DNA from: Rhizobium altiplani
GTDB taxonomy: Bacteria; Pseudomonadota; Alphaproteobacteria; Rhizobiales; Rhizobiaceae
Length of the DNA stretch: 64,000 nt
NCBI RefSeq assembly: GCF_001542405.1
Contig: NZ_LNCD01000064.1
Coordinates: 1-64,000, forward strand
Reading direction: 5' to 3'
Part shown: piece after piece, positions 16,761-26,409 of the stretch
How the letters are laid out: every line of letters begins with the position of its first letter
Numbering within the stretch: position 1 is the first letter of the stretch
Translations under genes and position numbers: made by a program
Notes under the pieces: model-generated
Told to the model about the DNA's origin: nothing
The model's database searches: none
What the model saw: only the letters and a program-made list of their open reading frames with translations

Positions 16761-16786
16761 GCGTGATAAGCAATCTGCTATCACGC
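16761..16786. promoter_or_regulatory. Palindrome upstream of the Lrp/AsnC gene
   Basis: GCGTGATA (16761-16768) and TATCACGC (16779-16786) are perfect inverted repeats separated by ten bases and centred about 60 bases before the regulator's start codon. This fits an autoregulatory operator for an Lrp-type dimer. The rest of the 16715-17029 gap shows nothing I recognise. Confidence 0.5.
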
Positions 16787-17029
16787 CCCAGCGCCGAAAG
16801 CATCAGCGTTGAAGTGACGGCGCCGCCACGAGCATCTCCTGGCTGGCTAGGTACGACGGAGTAGCCATCGTTCCTCTACCTCCAAGGATCGGCAAGTGTC
16901 ATTTAGCGTCAATCACAATTTGTCGTGCAGGCGGCCTCGTATAAGGGCCTGCAGGCCATACAGGACAATGCAGCGATTATGAGATCCAAACCCAGCTAGG
17001 TCCCCACCACTAGCCTGTGTGACTTCGGA

Positions 17030-18613
17030 TCATGCCTTCGCTGAGATAGCACTCAGTTCCTCCAGATCGAGATCCCGCTCGAGTTCCCGGAGGGTCTCAT
17101 CGTCGATCTGCCCCACACGATGCAGCCGTATGAGTTCGCTCCGGCCAACGGCGACCGCCTCCAACACGACGTCGAAGTGAGCATGGAGCATCGGCGCGTA
17201 GTCCTCGGTCCTTTCCGCGTAATCGATGATTGCGGTCGCTCGACGCTCGTATCTCGCCAGCAATTGAGGATGGATCAGAGTGCCCTCATGGTCGTATGCG
17301 AGGTCCTTAACCCTCGCGAACTGAACCTGCGCCATCGCCGCTTCGGCCTGGCTCATCGTCATGGGCGCTCGTTCGACTTCCGCCTCTCCCAAACCAGCCC
17401 AGGAGATCACAACCCCAAGCGTCGTGCCCTGCAGCAGCACTGTCCCCATGATCACGGCAAAAGAGATCACGAGGATGAAATCCCGCTCGGGAAAATCATC
17501 GGGCAAGCTCAAGGCAAGGGCAAGCGTGACCACCCCGCGGACGCCCGCCCAGCAGAGAACTGTCGCCGCCCCCACCCCCATCGGCGCCGATCGAGCACGA
17601 CCCAGGCTGTTTGCGAGTTTGACTACCAGATCAGAACCGAAGACCCAGACGAAACGAGCCGCAATGAGTGCGACGAGGATCGCAAGCGCCGGGAAGGTCA
17701 TGGTTTCGATCAGCGCGACGAACCCGCCGCCGCGCTCGACGATGTCGCGCAGCGACAAACCGATGAGGATGAAGACCATCGCTTCCATGAGGAACACCAG
17801 CACTGTCCAGAAAGACGTACCGCGCATGCGTGTCCCTGCCGACATGACGGTGTGCTGGTGCCACGAGGCTATAAGACCGGCTGTCACAGTAGCGATCACA
17901 CCAGACACATGGAGTTGTTCCCCCAATAGGTATGCGATCCAGCAGAGCAACGTGGTTGCCGCGATCATGAGATAGTCGTCGCGAAGTCGCAGGACTAGCT
18001 TGACCCATGCGAAACCGAGCACGCCCCCCAGCGCTGCACCGCCTGCGGCAAGCACAACGAACGTCCCAACTGCGCTGACCGTGCTGAATGCTCCAGTCGC
18101 TGTCGCTGCGACGGCAAAGCGGAAGAGGACGAGTCCGCTCGCATCATTCAGCAGGCTCTCGCCTTCAAGCAGGATCTGAAGGCGGCGCGGCAGGCGAACG
18201 TGTTCCAGAATCGCGCGGGCGGCCACTGCATCTGGTGGTGAGACGATGGCCCCGAGCGCGGCGCAGGCCGCCCAGGGCAAGGACGGCATCAACAGATGGG
18301 CGACAACTGCAACGACAACGGTCGTGAAGAGCACCGCCCCTACGGCGAGCGAGGCGATGCCGAACATATGCCGCTTTAGCCTGTCGACGGCGATGGACCA
18401 GGCGCCATCGAACAGCAGAGGCGGAAGGAAGATGACCAGAACGAGTTCGGGATCGACCGTGATCGCAGGTATCCCGGGGACGAAGGCCAGCATGGCACCA
18501 CCAGCAAGCAGCGCGACCGACGGCGGTAGTCCCAGGCGGTGGGCGAGATAGTGCAGCGCGATGATCGCAAGAAACATTGCGATCACCAGTTCAAAGAGAT
18601 GGGTGCCGTCCAT
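17030..18613 (-). CDS. Na+/H+ antiporter, CPA1 family
   Basis: This is a cation/proton antiporter of about 527 residues with ~12 membrane segments. It includes LVIFLPPLLFDGAWSIAV, the SPPDAVAARAILEHVRLPRR ion-site region, LLEGESLLNDASGLVLFRFA (CPA1 signature) and CWAGVRGVVTLALALSLP. A hydrophilic C-terminal tail of ~120 residues follows (QAEAAMAQVQFARVKDL onward), as in bacterial NhaP/YjcE-like proteins. The start is taken at ATG 18613 because GGGGAG lies just before it; an upstream TTG at 18631 has no such site. The gene stands alone and probably serves pH or salt homeostasis. Confidence 0.92.
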   Translation of the reverse strand: MDGTHLFELVIAMFLAIIALHYLAHRLGLPPSVALLAGGAMLAFVPGIPAITVDPELVLVIFLPPLLFDGAWSIAVDRLKRHMFGIASLAVGAVLFTTVVVAVVAHLLMPSLPWAACAALGAIVSPPDAVAARAILEHVRLPRRLQILLEGESLLNDASGLVLFRFAVAATATGAFSTVSAVGTFVVLAAGGAALGGVLGFAWVKLVLRLRDDYLMIAATTLLCWIAYLLGEQLHVSGVIATVTAGLIASWHQHTVMSAGTRMRGTSFWTVLVFLMEAMVFILIGLSLRDIVERGGGFVALIETMTFPALAILVALIAARFVWVFGSDLVVKLANSLGRARSAPMGVGAATVLCWAGVRGVVTLALALSLPDDFPERDFILVISFAVIMGTVLLQGTTLGVVISWAGLGEAEVERAPMTMSQAEAAMAQVQFARVKDLAYDHEGTLIHPQLLARYERRATAIIDYAERTEDYAPMLHAHFDVVLEAVAVGRSELIRLHRVGQIDDETLRELERDLDLEELSAISAKA

Positions 18614-18692
18614 ATGTCTCCCCGTGGCCAACGTGGCCCATCAAAGGACGGCTCCGCCTAAAACGCAACATCGGGAACGGGGTGCGTGTTCT

Positions 18693-18926
18693 TTAAAAGT
18701 CGGTGGAGACCGAGACCTCTCGCCACCGCTTGAGGATGTCCCCGTCGAACAAGTGCTTCGCTTCGATCGCAGCAACCGTGTCGCTGCCGAACGGCATGCG
18801 GACAGGCGACTGGGCGACATCGGCGAAGGCCACTATCTGCCGGGCGAATTTCTCGGGGTCGCCAGGCTGGTTGTGGTTCAGCGAAAACGCATGCTCGCGG
18901 ACCGCACCTGCGGTTCCATCATAGTC
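18693..18926 (-). pseudogene. C-terminal fragment of a short-chain dehydrogenase
   Basis: The frame encodes GAVREHAFSLNHNQPGDPEK, FARQIVAFADVAQSPVRMPF and GSDTVAAIEAKHLF. This is the typical C-terminal end of SDR oxidoreductases of the type that end with a nucleotide-independent LPLGSDA motif. The Rossmann fold and the catalytic YxxxK are absent. The sequence before residue G at about 18926 is unrelated. It is a remnant. Confidence 0.65.
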
Positions 18927-19283
18927 GCGGATCCGGTTGCCGCTCGATGACAAGGAACTGGGATATGGATTCCAAGCGTCGGGTGGGATTTTTGCGCTAT
19001 CCGGTAGCAACTGCCACCAAGAACAAAGAGCGGTTCAGTTGCAACCGTGCTCCTGAGACCGCTTTAGGAGTTTTCTCACGATATAGGCCGAAATCGCTTC
19101 AACGGCGCCACAGGAGGCGATGTGACGGGCCTCCTTCACAATTCCCATCGATGTGTCATCACCCACTGAATTCAACCCACCACAAGTCCGTCATGGATTT
19201 AATATAACGTGCATTACACTATTTACGTTTCCTATAATATCAATTACTATAATAAGCATTATGTTAAGCGGAAAGCGATCCGT
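18927..19283. other. Intergenic stretch with AT-rich promoter region
   Basis: No gene is seen here. The last ~90 bases (about 19195-19283) are far more AT-rich than the surroundings, with TAATATAA, CCTATAATATC and ACTATAATAAGC. These look like overlapping -10 elements for the following ATPase gene. The base composition differs sharply from the host average. Confidence 0.45.
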
Positions 19284-20690
19284 ATGAAGTTTCTAGGCAG
19301 GCGTCGTGAGCTGTCGCGGTTCAAAGAGGAGCTTGACGCTGCGCGTCCATCACTTGTCATTCTCTTCGGTCGGCGGCGTGTTGGTAAATCCCGGTTTCTT
19401 CGCGAGGTGGGCAAAAGCCGGAAGGAGATCTATTTCCAGGCCACACGCGTCTCCTCTCTTTTGAATCTCGAGCAATTTAAGACCGAAGTCGCAAAAGTTT
19501 TAGGTGCGCAGCCCGTGCTTGAATCGTTGTCGAGCTGGGAAGGTGTTTTCTACCACATTGCCGAGCACACGCGGAACAATCCGGGCCTGCTGGTCACCAT
19601 CGACGAGTTTCCATATCTGCTCGACGGTGACCCGGCGCTGCCTTCGATCATGCAGAAATTCTGGGATTCTGGCGCACCTGCGGATGGCGCCCTGAAACTC
19701 ATTCTCTGCGGGTCCTCCATATCCCAAATGCAGGACCTGCTCGCGGAAAGGAATCCGTTGTACGGACGACAGACACTTTCCCTGGATATGAAACAGCTTC
19801 CCCTCACTGACGTGGCGGGCTTTTTTCCAGGGTACGACGCTATAGGAATCATCAGCGCCTATGCCATATTCGGGGGAATACCGTACTATCTCCAACTCTG
19901 TAACCCGGACCTTCCGTTGAAGGATAACGCGGTAAGGTTGCTGTTGACCGAGACAGGAACTCTCGTCGATGAGCCGAACACGCTTCTCCAAACCGAACTT
20001 CACGAGCCGGGTTTCTACTCCAGCGTCCTTGCAGCCATCGCCGACGGCTGCAACACAACGTCGGAGATCGCGAGCCGACTGGGAGTCAAGGCAGAGAGAA
20101 TTACCCCATACGCCGCGAAGCTGGTGGCGCTCCATCTGATATCGAATACGAAGTCGTTGGATGTCGATGAGAAGGCAAGAAATCGTCGGTTCCGTCTAGA
20201 AGACAGCCTGATCTCGTTCTGGCACCGGTTTGTACGGCCCAGCCTGACCGCGATTAGCGGTGGGTTTGGGGAAGACGTATACAGACACGTTGTGGCGCCG
20301 GGGTTCTCGGAATACATGGGCATTGCCTTCGAAGCTATCGCGCTCGAGTACGCCAGGATCCATATCCAGGAGAGGCTCGGCCTTCCCGCAAAGGAAGTGG
20401 GTCAGATATGGGGACATTCGGACTTCGATATCGACGTTGCAGGCAAACTCCTGAATGGCGAATTTTTCTACGGCGAGTGCAAATGGACAAACGCCGATAT
20501 CGACATGGGGCATCTGAGGCAGCTACGTGAAAGATCCGAGAAAACGAGATACGGCAGAGGAACCGCCGGAAAGCATTTCTTGCTCTTCAGCAAGGCTGGT
20601 TTTTCGTCGGACCTGATCGATTTCGCAAAGGATGAAACACGGCGGGTTCACCTCCTGACGCCTGACGATCTCGTTCGACCTAACCGGTAA
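19284..20690 (+). CDS. AAA ATPase with DUF234-type C-terminal domain
   Basis: This is a STAND/AAA-type ATPase (archaeal-ATPase PF01637 type) of about 468 residues. The N-terminus has FLGRRRELSRFKEEL, Walker A LFGRRRVGKSRFLRE and Walker B VTIDEFPYLLDGDP, with a sensor segment ILCGSSISQMQDLL. The middle has the winged-helix TTSEIASRLGVKAERITPYA. The C-terminal DUF234 domain has FWHRFVRPS and an endonuclease-like core, DFDIDVAG and FFYGECKW (D-x-D then E-x-K). The start is taken at 19284; the upstream in-frame ATG at 19209 lies in AT-rich promoter-like sequence. The role is unknown; such proteins are suspected in defence or DNA processing. Confidence 0.85.
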   Translation: MKFLGRRRELSRFKEELDAARPSLVILFGRRRVGKSRFLREVGKSRKEIYFQATRVSSLLNLEQFKTEVAKVLGAQPVLESLSSWEGVFYHIAEHTRNNPGLLVTIDEFPYLLDGDPALPSIMQKFWDSGAPADGALKLILCGSSISQMQDLLAERNPLYGRQTLSLDMKQLPLTDVAGFFPGYDAIGIISAYAIFGGIPYYLQLCNPDLPLKDNAVRLLLTETGTLVDEPNTLLQTELHEPGFYSSVLAAIADGCNTTSEIASRLGVKAERITPYAAKLVALHLISNTKSLDVDEKARNRRFRLEDSLISFWHRFVRPSLTAISGGFGEDVYRHVVAPGFSEYMGIAFEAIALEYARIHIQERLGLPAKEVGQIWGHSDFDIDVAGKLLNGEFFYGECKWTNADIDMGHLRQLRERSEKTRYGRGTAGKHFLLFSKAGFSSDLIDFAKDETRRVHLLTPDDLVRPNR

Positions 20691-20808
20691 GCAATTCAGT
20701 TCCCACGGCGTGCCTCGGGGATGGCAATGCCTGCGGCAGGTCGCTGTTTCGGATACCCCAATTTCAGAAGGGGCTGGGTTCTGACCATGGGTGCTGGATT
20801 GCAGCGCT

Positions 20809-23800
20809 TCATCTCGACGCGTCTGTCAGGCTCGACGCGACTCGTTCGAAGCTGATGACATCAACATCACCCCGCAGCAAGTCATTAGCGATTTCGACAA
20901 TCTTGCCCTCGTGCGTGAACAAGATCGGCTGGAACGCCCGTCCTCCAGACGCCAGAGTTCTCAACCCGGAAGCCTTGCGCTCGTCATCGAACGACTGAAA
21001 TACATCGTCTGTTATGAAAGGAAGTGGCTCGTTGCGACTGCAGAAGTCCTCGATGAATGCTAGGCGGAAGGCTAGGTAAAGCTGATCTGCGGATCCTTCG
21101 CTGAGGGCTTTCGTGGGAAGCCGCTCGCCGTTGGATCGTTCTGCTTTTAGCCTAATCGCATCCTGATCGTCGAATTCCTGCACCAAGCGAACGAAGGATC
21201 CATTCGTCAACGTGGAGAAGTACTCGCTTGCCCGTGCGAGCAGCGGATCTGCCTGTGACTCCCTATAGCGTTCCAAAGAGGTCTGTAGCAGTTTCGAGGC
21301 GAGCCTCAGAACAGCCCATTGGCGGGCCAGATCCTGTGTCTCTTGTTCTGCCGATGCTTTGTCGAAAGCAGCGTGCTCCGCGCTCATTCCGGTCTCAAGC
21401 GCCTCTTTTGTCGATGCCAGTTCAGCAAGTCTTCCCTTGAGCTTGCCGAACACGTCGAACTGGTGAGAATCCTCGGCCACAAGCGTCTCGATCTCCAAAT
21501 CGGCGCCGACTCGATCGAAATCGTAAAGTTTTACCCGGATGTCGTCTTCGCTGAGGCCCCTGGAATGCAGCGAGAGCCTCCGCCGACTGTCGTCAAGCTT
21601 CTCGACCACGGCACGACGCCTTCCGAGACGCTCGAGAAGTGTCCTGGCGTCTATCTGGACATTCAGACGAGCCAACTGAGCAGCGACATCCCGACTGATC
21701 GACTGGCTTTCTTCGGCTATCTGCTGAATTTCAGCGGACACTCGTTCTCGGCTTGTAGCGAGATGTCGATTACGATCCTCGGCGGATTGTGCGTCGGTCA
21801 TTCGTTTGTGCAAGGTATCGACAGCGAGTAACGGAGCGAGTTTGGAAAGATCATCACCGATCGATTTGCAGACACCCGACAGCTTCTCCTCGAATTGATC
21901 GATGTTACGTGCCATGCCGTCGACCCGGCGCTGTCTGTTCTGTCTTTCGGCGTAACAGCGTGGGATTTCCTTCCAGACCTGGATTGCAGCTTCAGCCATC
22001 TCCAAGGTTGGAGCACCATCAAGCCCGAAAGCAACGCATGTTTCAGCAAATTGCGACCGCCACTCATCGACTTCCGTAGCCAAGATAGCGATCTTGCGCT
22101 CACCGTCAGCGATGTCGCTCTCCAGCGCCTCCTGCCGGGCGCGGACGATGCGCCGCTCATCCCAGGCCCTTGCCAGTTCGGCCAGCTTTGTCTCCACGAG
22201 CCTGACGTTCGAGGAAAGCGGACCGGCAAGCTTTGCTTCGAGCCCGATGGCTGCTGCGATGCTCGCAAGTTCAGATGTAACTTGGACATTCCGGCTTTGA
22301 ACAATGCGAAGCTGATCTTCCAGGTCCCGGACGTTCTCGCGCCTCATGGCGATGGCATTTATGCCGCGGAGCCATTTGCCCATTTGGTCTATATCGAGAA
22401 CCGGAATTCCTGCATGATCGAAAAGTCCCGAGAATGCGGCCAATGCACCTTCCTGGTGATCCCGTGCGGCCTCGAGTTCGAAATCACAGGTACCAATGTC
22501 ACCATCAAGTCGAGCCAGCCTCAGCGTCAGCGCCGAGTGGCGGGCGGTTCTTTCAGCTTGCGAAAGTGCACCGTCCGACAGTTTGTCCGCCTCGCGAACG
22601 AGCACTGGCAATGCGCCGTCCCAGAGATTGCCAGACTGAAGTCCTTGAATGGCCGCATCGCGGACAGCCCTCGCTTCTTCGATCATCGAACGGGTAATGA
22701 GTTGCCGATCATCTTCGAGGTCCGAAATGAGCTGTACTACGTCCTCGCGCTCCAAGCGGCGCTCTGTCCGCTTTTCCTGGGCACGTTTCACACGGTCGGA
22801 CGCTGCTACAAGATTTGGGCGGTGTTTCTCCAATTCAACTTCGTCCGGAAGCGGGAGCTTCAGAAGCGCTTCGAGATCCTGGACTGGAGGAGCCAGGCGA
22901 GCCTTCGCTTCGCTGATATCCTGGCGTGCCCTTGCCAAAGCGGTATCAATCTCGTCAATTCGTTCGAGCGATCGGATATCTGGCTGGAGGGCACCAAGAC
23001 GTTCCTGTAGAGGCCCGACATCTTGAAGCGTACCACCGCTTTCGGTTCGTTGGATACGGCTGAATTCCAAGGTCTGGTCTTCCAGGCGCTGCCGTAGGCT
23101 CGTCTCGGTGCGTTTCAGCTCGTTTCCATCGCGGATAAGACTATTGAGACGATTGATTTGAGCATCAGCTGGCTGAGTCTGGATGAGCGTCTCGACCGAA
23201 CCCCGGTGCCCTGCCCTTCGACCAAGGCCAGCAAGCTCAAGATCGAAATCCGCTACCTCTGCCCGGACTCTCGAGAAATCGGCCTTCGCTTGAGAATACG
23301 CCACCTTCTCCGTGAGAAGCTCGTGGATCAGGTCTCGCTGGTTCAAGACAGCAGGGTCGAGCTGCAGTGCCTCAAACTCGTCCCGAATGCGCTCGCTCGC
23401 CGCAAGGGAGGCAGCTTCTCGCGTGGCGAGTTCATGGAGACGCTGCAGTTGGTTTTCGAGCTGCTGCTCGATCTCATTCGGCACTGCGGCGATCTCGTCA
23501 AATTCCGCCAGTCCGGCCAACTCTACATCGACATCGGTCAGAAGCGGTTCGAGCGTGCGTAGGTTCTGTAGAAGATCAAGACGCGTTTTCGTTCGCAGGC
23601 GCGCGTGCCCTAGCTCTTCCAACTGGCGCTCGACCTCACGGATTTCATCAGAGAGGCGCTTCCAGTCGGGCGAACGGAGTTCATGAAGTTTCTCGGACTG
23701 CCGCGCAGCCTCGTGACGATCGAGCGCCTGATAGAATGCCCGGTCCTTCGACTTTCGCTGAGAGAAGATCGCGTCAGCCTCACCGTCCAAGCTCTTGCGC

Positions 23801-24285
23801 AGCTGGGTGAGCCCCGTCAGTCCGGAAGCGGCCGAGAACAGGAGACGGCCGATCTCGCCATCTCCCGTCGCCATCTCCTCTCCCCCGTGGCGGAGCCTGG
23901 CAGAATCCATTCCGAAAGCCTTTTCAAAGACTGATCGGTTCACCCCGCCAATAAAGGGAGAAAGGATATCGTCCGCGAGAGGCACCTCTTGTTCCGAATT
24001 GGAGACCAATGTTGCCTTGCGACCTTTACGGCGCCGGAAATCGATCGATGCGCCGTCACGTCGCGTTAGGCTCGCGCCGACTCTGAGGATGGATGGCTCG
24101 AACTTGTGCAATCCGGCAACTTCGTTCTGAAAGCCGAACAAGAGATCAGACAGGGCACGGAGCAAGGTGGACTTGCCCGCCTCATTCGGCCCATAAACGA
24201 TGTGCAACTTTGCATCCGGCCGAAATGGGATGGATCGGTCCGAAAGTGAGCCGTATCGGAGAAGATCAAGCCGATCGAAGCGCAT
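20809..24285 (-). CDS. YhaN-like SMC/SbcC-type ATPase
   Basis: This is an 1158-residue AAA_27/YhaN-type ATPase. Walker A is at the N-terminus (VYGPNEAGKSTLLRALSDLL, residues ~31-50). Long coiled-coil stretches occupy about residues 180-950. The C-terminal half-site has LSEGSADQLYLAFRLAFIED (signature) and PFITDDVFQSFDDERK (Walker B). The coiled-coil rod between two ATPase halves is the Rad50/SbcC layout. It starts three bases after the stop of the partner phosphoesterase, so the pair should form an Mre11-Rad50-like complex acting on DNA ends. Its exact role is not known. Confidence 0.88.
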   Translation of the reverse strand: MRFDRLDLLRYGSLSDRSIPFRPDAKLHIVYGPNEAGKSTLLRALSDLLFGFQNEVAGLHKFEPSILRVGASLTRRDGASIDFRRRKGRKATLVSNSEQEVPLADDILSPFIGGVNRSVFEKAFGMDSARLRHGGEEMATGDGEIGRLLFSAASGLTGLTQLRKSLDGEADAIFSQRKSKDRAFYQALDRHEAARQSEKLHELRSPDWKRLSDEIREVERQLEELGHARLRTKTRLDLLQNLRTLEPLLTDVDVELAGLAEFDEIAAVPNEIEQQLENQLQRLHELATREAASLAASERIRDEFEALQLDPAVLNQRDLIHELLTEKVAYSQAKADFSRVRAEVADFDLELAGLGRRAGHRGSVETLIQTQPADAQINRLNSLIRDGNELKRTETSLRQRLEDQTLEFSRIQRTESGGTLQDVGPLQERLGALQPDIRSLERIDEIDTALARARQDISEAKARLAPPVQDLEALLKLPLPDEVELEKHRPNLVAASDRVKRAQEKRTERRLEREDVVQLISDLEDDRQLITRSMIEEARAVRDAAIQGLQSGNLWDGALPVLVREADKLSDGALSQAERTARHSALTLRLARLDGDIGTCDFELEAARDHQEGALAAFSGLFDHAGIPVLDIDQMGKWLRGINAIAMRRENVRDLEDQLRIVQSRNVQVTSELASIAAAIGLEAKLAGPLSSNVRLVETKLAELARAWDERRIVRARQEALESDIADGERKIAILATEVDEWRSQFAETCVAFGLDGAPTLEMAEAAIQVWKEIPRCYAERQNRQRRVDGMARNIDQFEEKLSGVCKSIGDDLSKLAPLLAVDTLHKRMTDAQSAEDRNRHLATSRERVSAEIQQIAEESQSISRDVAAQLARLNVQIDARTLLERLGRRRAVVEKLDDSRRRLSLHSRGLSEDDIRVKLYDFDRVGADLEIETLVAEDSHQFDVFGKLKGRLAELASTKEALETGMSAEHAAFDKASAEQETQDLARQWAVLRLASKLLQTSLERYRESQADPLLARASEYFSTLTNGSFVRLVQEFDDQDAIRLKAERSNGERLPTKALSEGSADQLYLAFRLAFIEDFCSRNEPLPFITDDVFQSFDDERKASGLRTLASGGRAFQPILFTHEGKIVEIANDLLRGDVDVISFERVASSLTDASR

Positions 24286-24288
24286 GTT

Positions 24289-25515
24289 TCAGCCTGCCGT
24301 CGCCATTCGTGCCAGAAGCAGCTCACGTGCCTCTTTCACCAGTTCGACATTTGTCAGGCCAAGCGGGCTGTCGTTGGTAGCGAGACCACCGGGCATCTTC
24401 GGCAAGATCTCCATCAGGATCTCATCGACATGGATAGCATCGTCCCCATGATCCTCTAACGCCCTGAAAAGCTCAATTCCTGCAAAGGCGGTCGCCGCGA
24501 CGGGCACCGAGGAGGAGAGCCGCAGCTCAAGTTTCTCGATCCAGATGTCACTGTACGCCCGCTGGCAGGCCGCGAGTACCTCATCCTGCCACTGTGCTCG
24601 GTCACGCGCCAGGTCGTCGTGGAAGGCACAGGTCCCAGAAATCCGGATGCGTGCCGCGACTGGCTTGCCGTCGAATTCCTCCGACAACCGAATCGCTTCT
24701 TCCTCGATCCGCTTCAATACATCGACATCGAGATCGCCTTCGCTAACGTCAATACCGATTGAGATGAATCGGGCGCTGTCCACGATAAGGCGATCAACGG
24801 TCGCGATGCCATCATCGACAGTAACAAGTACTGCACCCTTTGCGCCTTGCTCACGGATGCTTCGACCCTGGAGATTGCCTGGGAAGACAACCAGAGGATC
24901 GGATGCGACTATTTCAAATTCATGAACATGGCCAAGCGCCCAATAATCGTAAGCACGCGATCGCAGATCGTCGACCGAGCACGGCGCATAGGCCTCATGC
25001 CCCTCGCGTCCAGTCATTGAGGTGTGCAGAACTCCTATGTTGTACCAGCCTGCAATTGCCGAAGGATACCCGATCGCCAGATTTTCGTATGCCGCCCGGT
25101 CCGTAAAACCCTGTCCATGGAGGGCGACCTTCTTCTCGTCGATGAGGAAGGTGGAAGGCTTGCTCGTTGCAAATTCGTGCACGTTGTCGGGTAGTGTGAT
25201 CGTCTTGGTGATCACGCTCGCAGCATCGTGGTTTCCACGTATCAGGTAGACTGGAATGCCCGCCCGCTGCAGCCGACCCATTTCACGATTGAAGAACAGA
25301 CCGACCTTGTTGTCCTTCCAGTCCCCGTCATAGATGTCTCCAGCAATGACGACGAAGTCGACGGCGAGTTCGACCGCACGGCTAACGAGCAGCGTTACCG
25401 CCTGTCTGGTCGCCCTCGAAAAGAGCGCGGCGAGCTGCTCATCCTTTACCGACAGCCCCTTGAAGGGACTGCCCAAATGCAGGTCGGCGGCATGAATGAA
25501 TCTGAACGATGTCAT
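24289..25515 (-). CDS. YhaO/SbcD-like metallophosphoesterase
   Basis: This 408-residue calcineurin-like phosphoesterase has the Mre11/SbcD metal motifs in order: FIHAADLHLGSPF, IAGDIYDGDW, LIRGNHDAASV, and YWALGHVHEF. The C-terminal ~150 residues form the capping and partner-binding part. It is the first gene of a two-gene operon with the YhaN-like ATPase and probably supplies the nuclease activity of that complex. It resembles the YhaO-YhaN pair of Firmicutes more than the housekeeping SbcD. Confidence 0.9.
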   Translation of the reverse strand: MTSFRFIHAADLHLGSPFKGLSVKDEQLAALFSRATRQAVTLLVSRAVELAVDFVVIAGDIYDGDWKDNKVGLFFNREMGRLQRAGIPVYLIRGNHDAASVITKTITLPDNVHEFATSKPSTFLIDEKKVALHGQGFTDRAAYENLAIGYPSAIAGWYNIGVLHTSMTGREGHEAYAPCSVDDLRSRAYDYWALGHVHEFEIVASDPLVVFPGNLQGRSIREQGAKGAVLVTVDDGIATVDRLIVDSARFISIGIDVSEGDLDVDVLKRIEEEAIRLSEEFDGKPVAARIRISGTCAFHDDLARDRAQWQDEVLAACQRAYSDIWIEKLELRLSSSVPVAATAFAGIELFRALEDHGDDAIHVDEILMEILPKMPGGLATNDSPLGLTNVELVKEARELLLARMATAG

Positions 25516-25561
25516 GGCACGTCTTCGGTCTGTTGCCTAAAGGTTCACTTTAACGCCACCA

Positions 25562-26027
25562 CTTTCAGCGGGTAGCCAGCTGCGGTCTTTGTCCACCGGT
25601 TTCGATCAACCGTGTTGCGATGCAGGTGGCTCTGAACTCAGAAGACGCGTAGAGAGTGCCTGCGCCAAATAAGAAACGGAGCAACGTGTGCTCGTCGCGT
25701 AGTAGATCACGTCCGTAGCGTAGCTTGGCGTTAAACCACTCATCCAGTTTGCACCCTCCCCTGTCGCGCCGATCGAACGGCTCGCCGCCAAATTCCGGCA
25801 TGAAACGCTCCGCGTGCGCTTTGCAGCGAAGCAAAAGACATTGTAATTCCGATCCTCGCATTCGACCTGATTGTCCGCGCGGGCAGATGGTTTCCGTGGC
25901 AGACCGCCGCCTGCTCGAGTTTATCGAGGAACAGCTCGGCAAACAGCGCTATCGGGTGTGGATACGTCCGGTCCATTTCTGCCCGAGTGAGCTCGCCTTT
26001 GCGCCTGGGCATGAAGGCCATGTTCAT
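25562..26027 (-). pseudogene. Degenerate small rhizobial gene with several frameshifts
   Basis: Reading all minus frames together gives a decayed protein. It begins AFMPRRKGELTRAEMDRTYP in one frame, passes through CEDRNYNVFCFAAK in a second, and continues AHAERFMPEFGGEPFDRRDR in a third. The MPRRKGELTRAEMDR...HP start and the VFCFA...AERF..FGGE end recall a small uncharacterised protein common in rhizobia. At least two indels lie near 25850-25900. The rest of the 25516-26240 gap shows nothing else I recognise. Confidence 0.45.
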
Positions 26028-26242
26028 GATATGTTCTGAATAGTCAATAGGTTTCTGGCCGGGAACGAGCATGGCTAAGCGAGTGCTCGTCCATCGCGCC
26101 TCGTGCTCGAGACATCATCATGGCCGTAAAACGAAAATGACAGTTTTGATTTGCGGTCAAGTTCGGTGTCAGCCGAGAGCTTGAGGATTGCATGTGGCGC
26201 GCGGACGCTCGGCGAGCACGGCTACCGTCACTACCTACCTCT

Positions 26243-26335
26243 CGGGACACCGCGCAAGTCGCACTACTCGCAAGGCTCTTGCCCCTTATCGCGGCGGAGA
26301 AGGTCTTTGCGCTCAAAGGTGGGACCGCGATCAAC
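26243..26335 (+). pseudogene. AbiEii-type toxin fragment fused to possible IS sequence
   Basis: Thirty-one codons read TAQVALLARLLPLIAAEKVF and ALKGGTAIN, which is the N-terminal part of a nucleotidyltransferase (AbiEii-type) toxin up to its GGT motif. Immediately afterwards the frame continues YRHKAIGRPCEV, a segment resembling the region after the helix-turn-helix of ISNCY-type transposases. The join suggests an insertion or recombination within a toxin gene. This is a second, distinct AbiEii remnant in the window. Confidence 0.5.
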
Positions 26336-26409
26336 TATCGGCACAAGGCGATTGGTCGGCCATGTGAGGTCGCGGGAGAGGTCTGCGCGTATCGCTGCTC
26401 TGCAAAACC

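Noticed and set aside
19209..19283. Upstream extension of the DUF234-type ATPase
   Set aside because: The 25 extra residues come from AT-rich promoter-like sequence, and the family start matches the later ATG at 19284.
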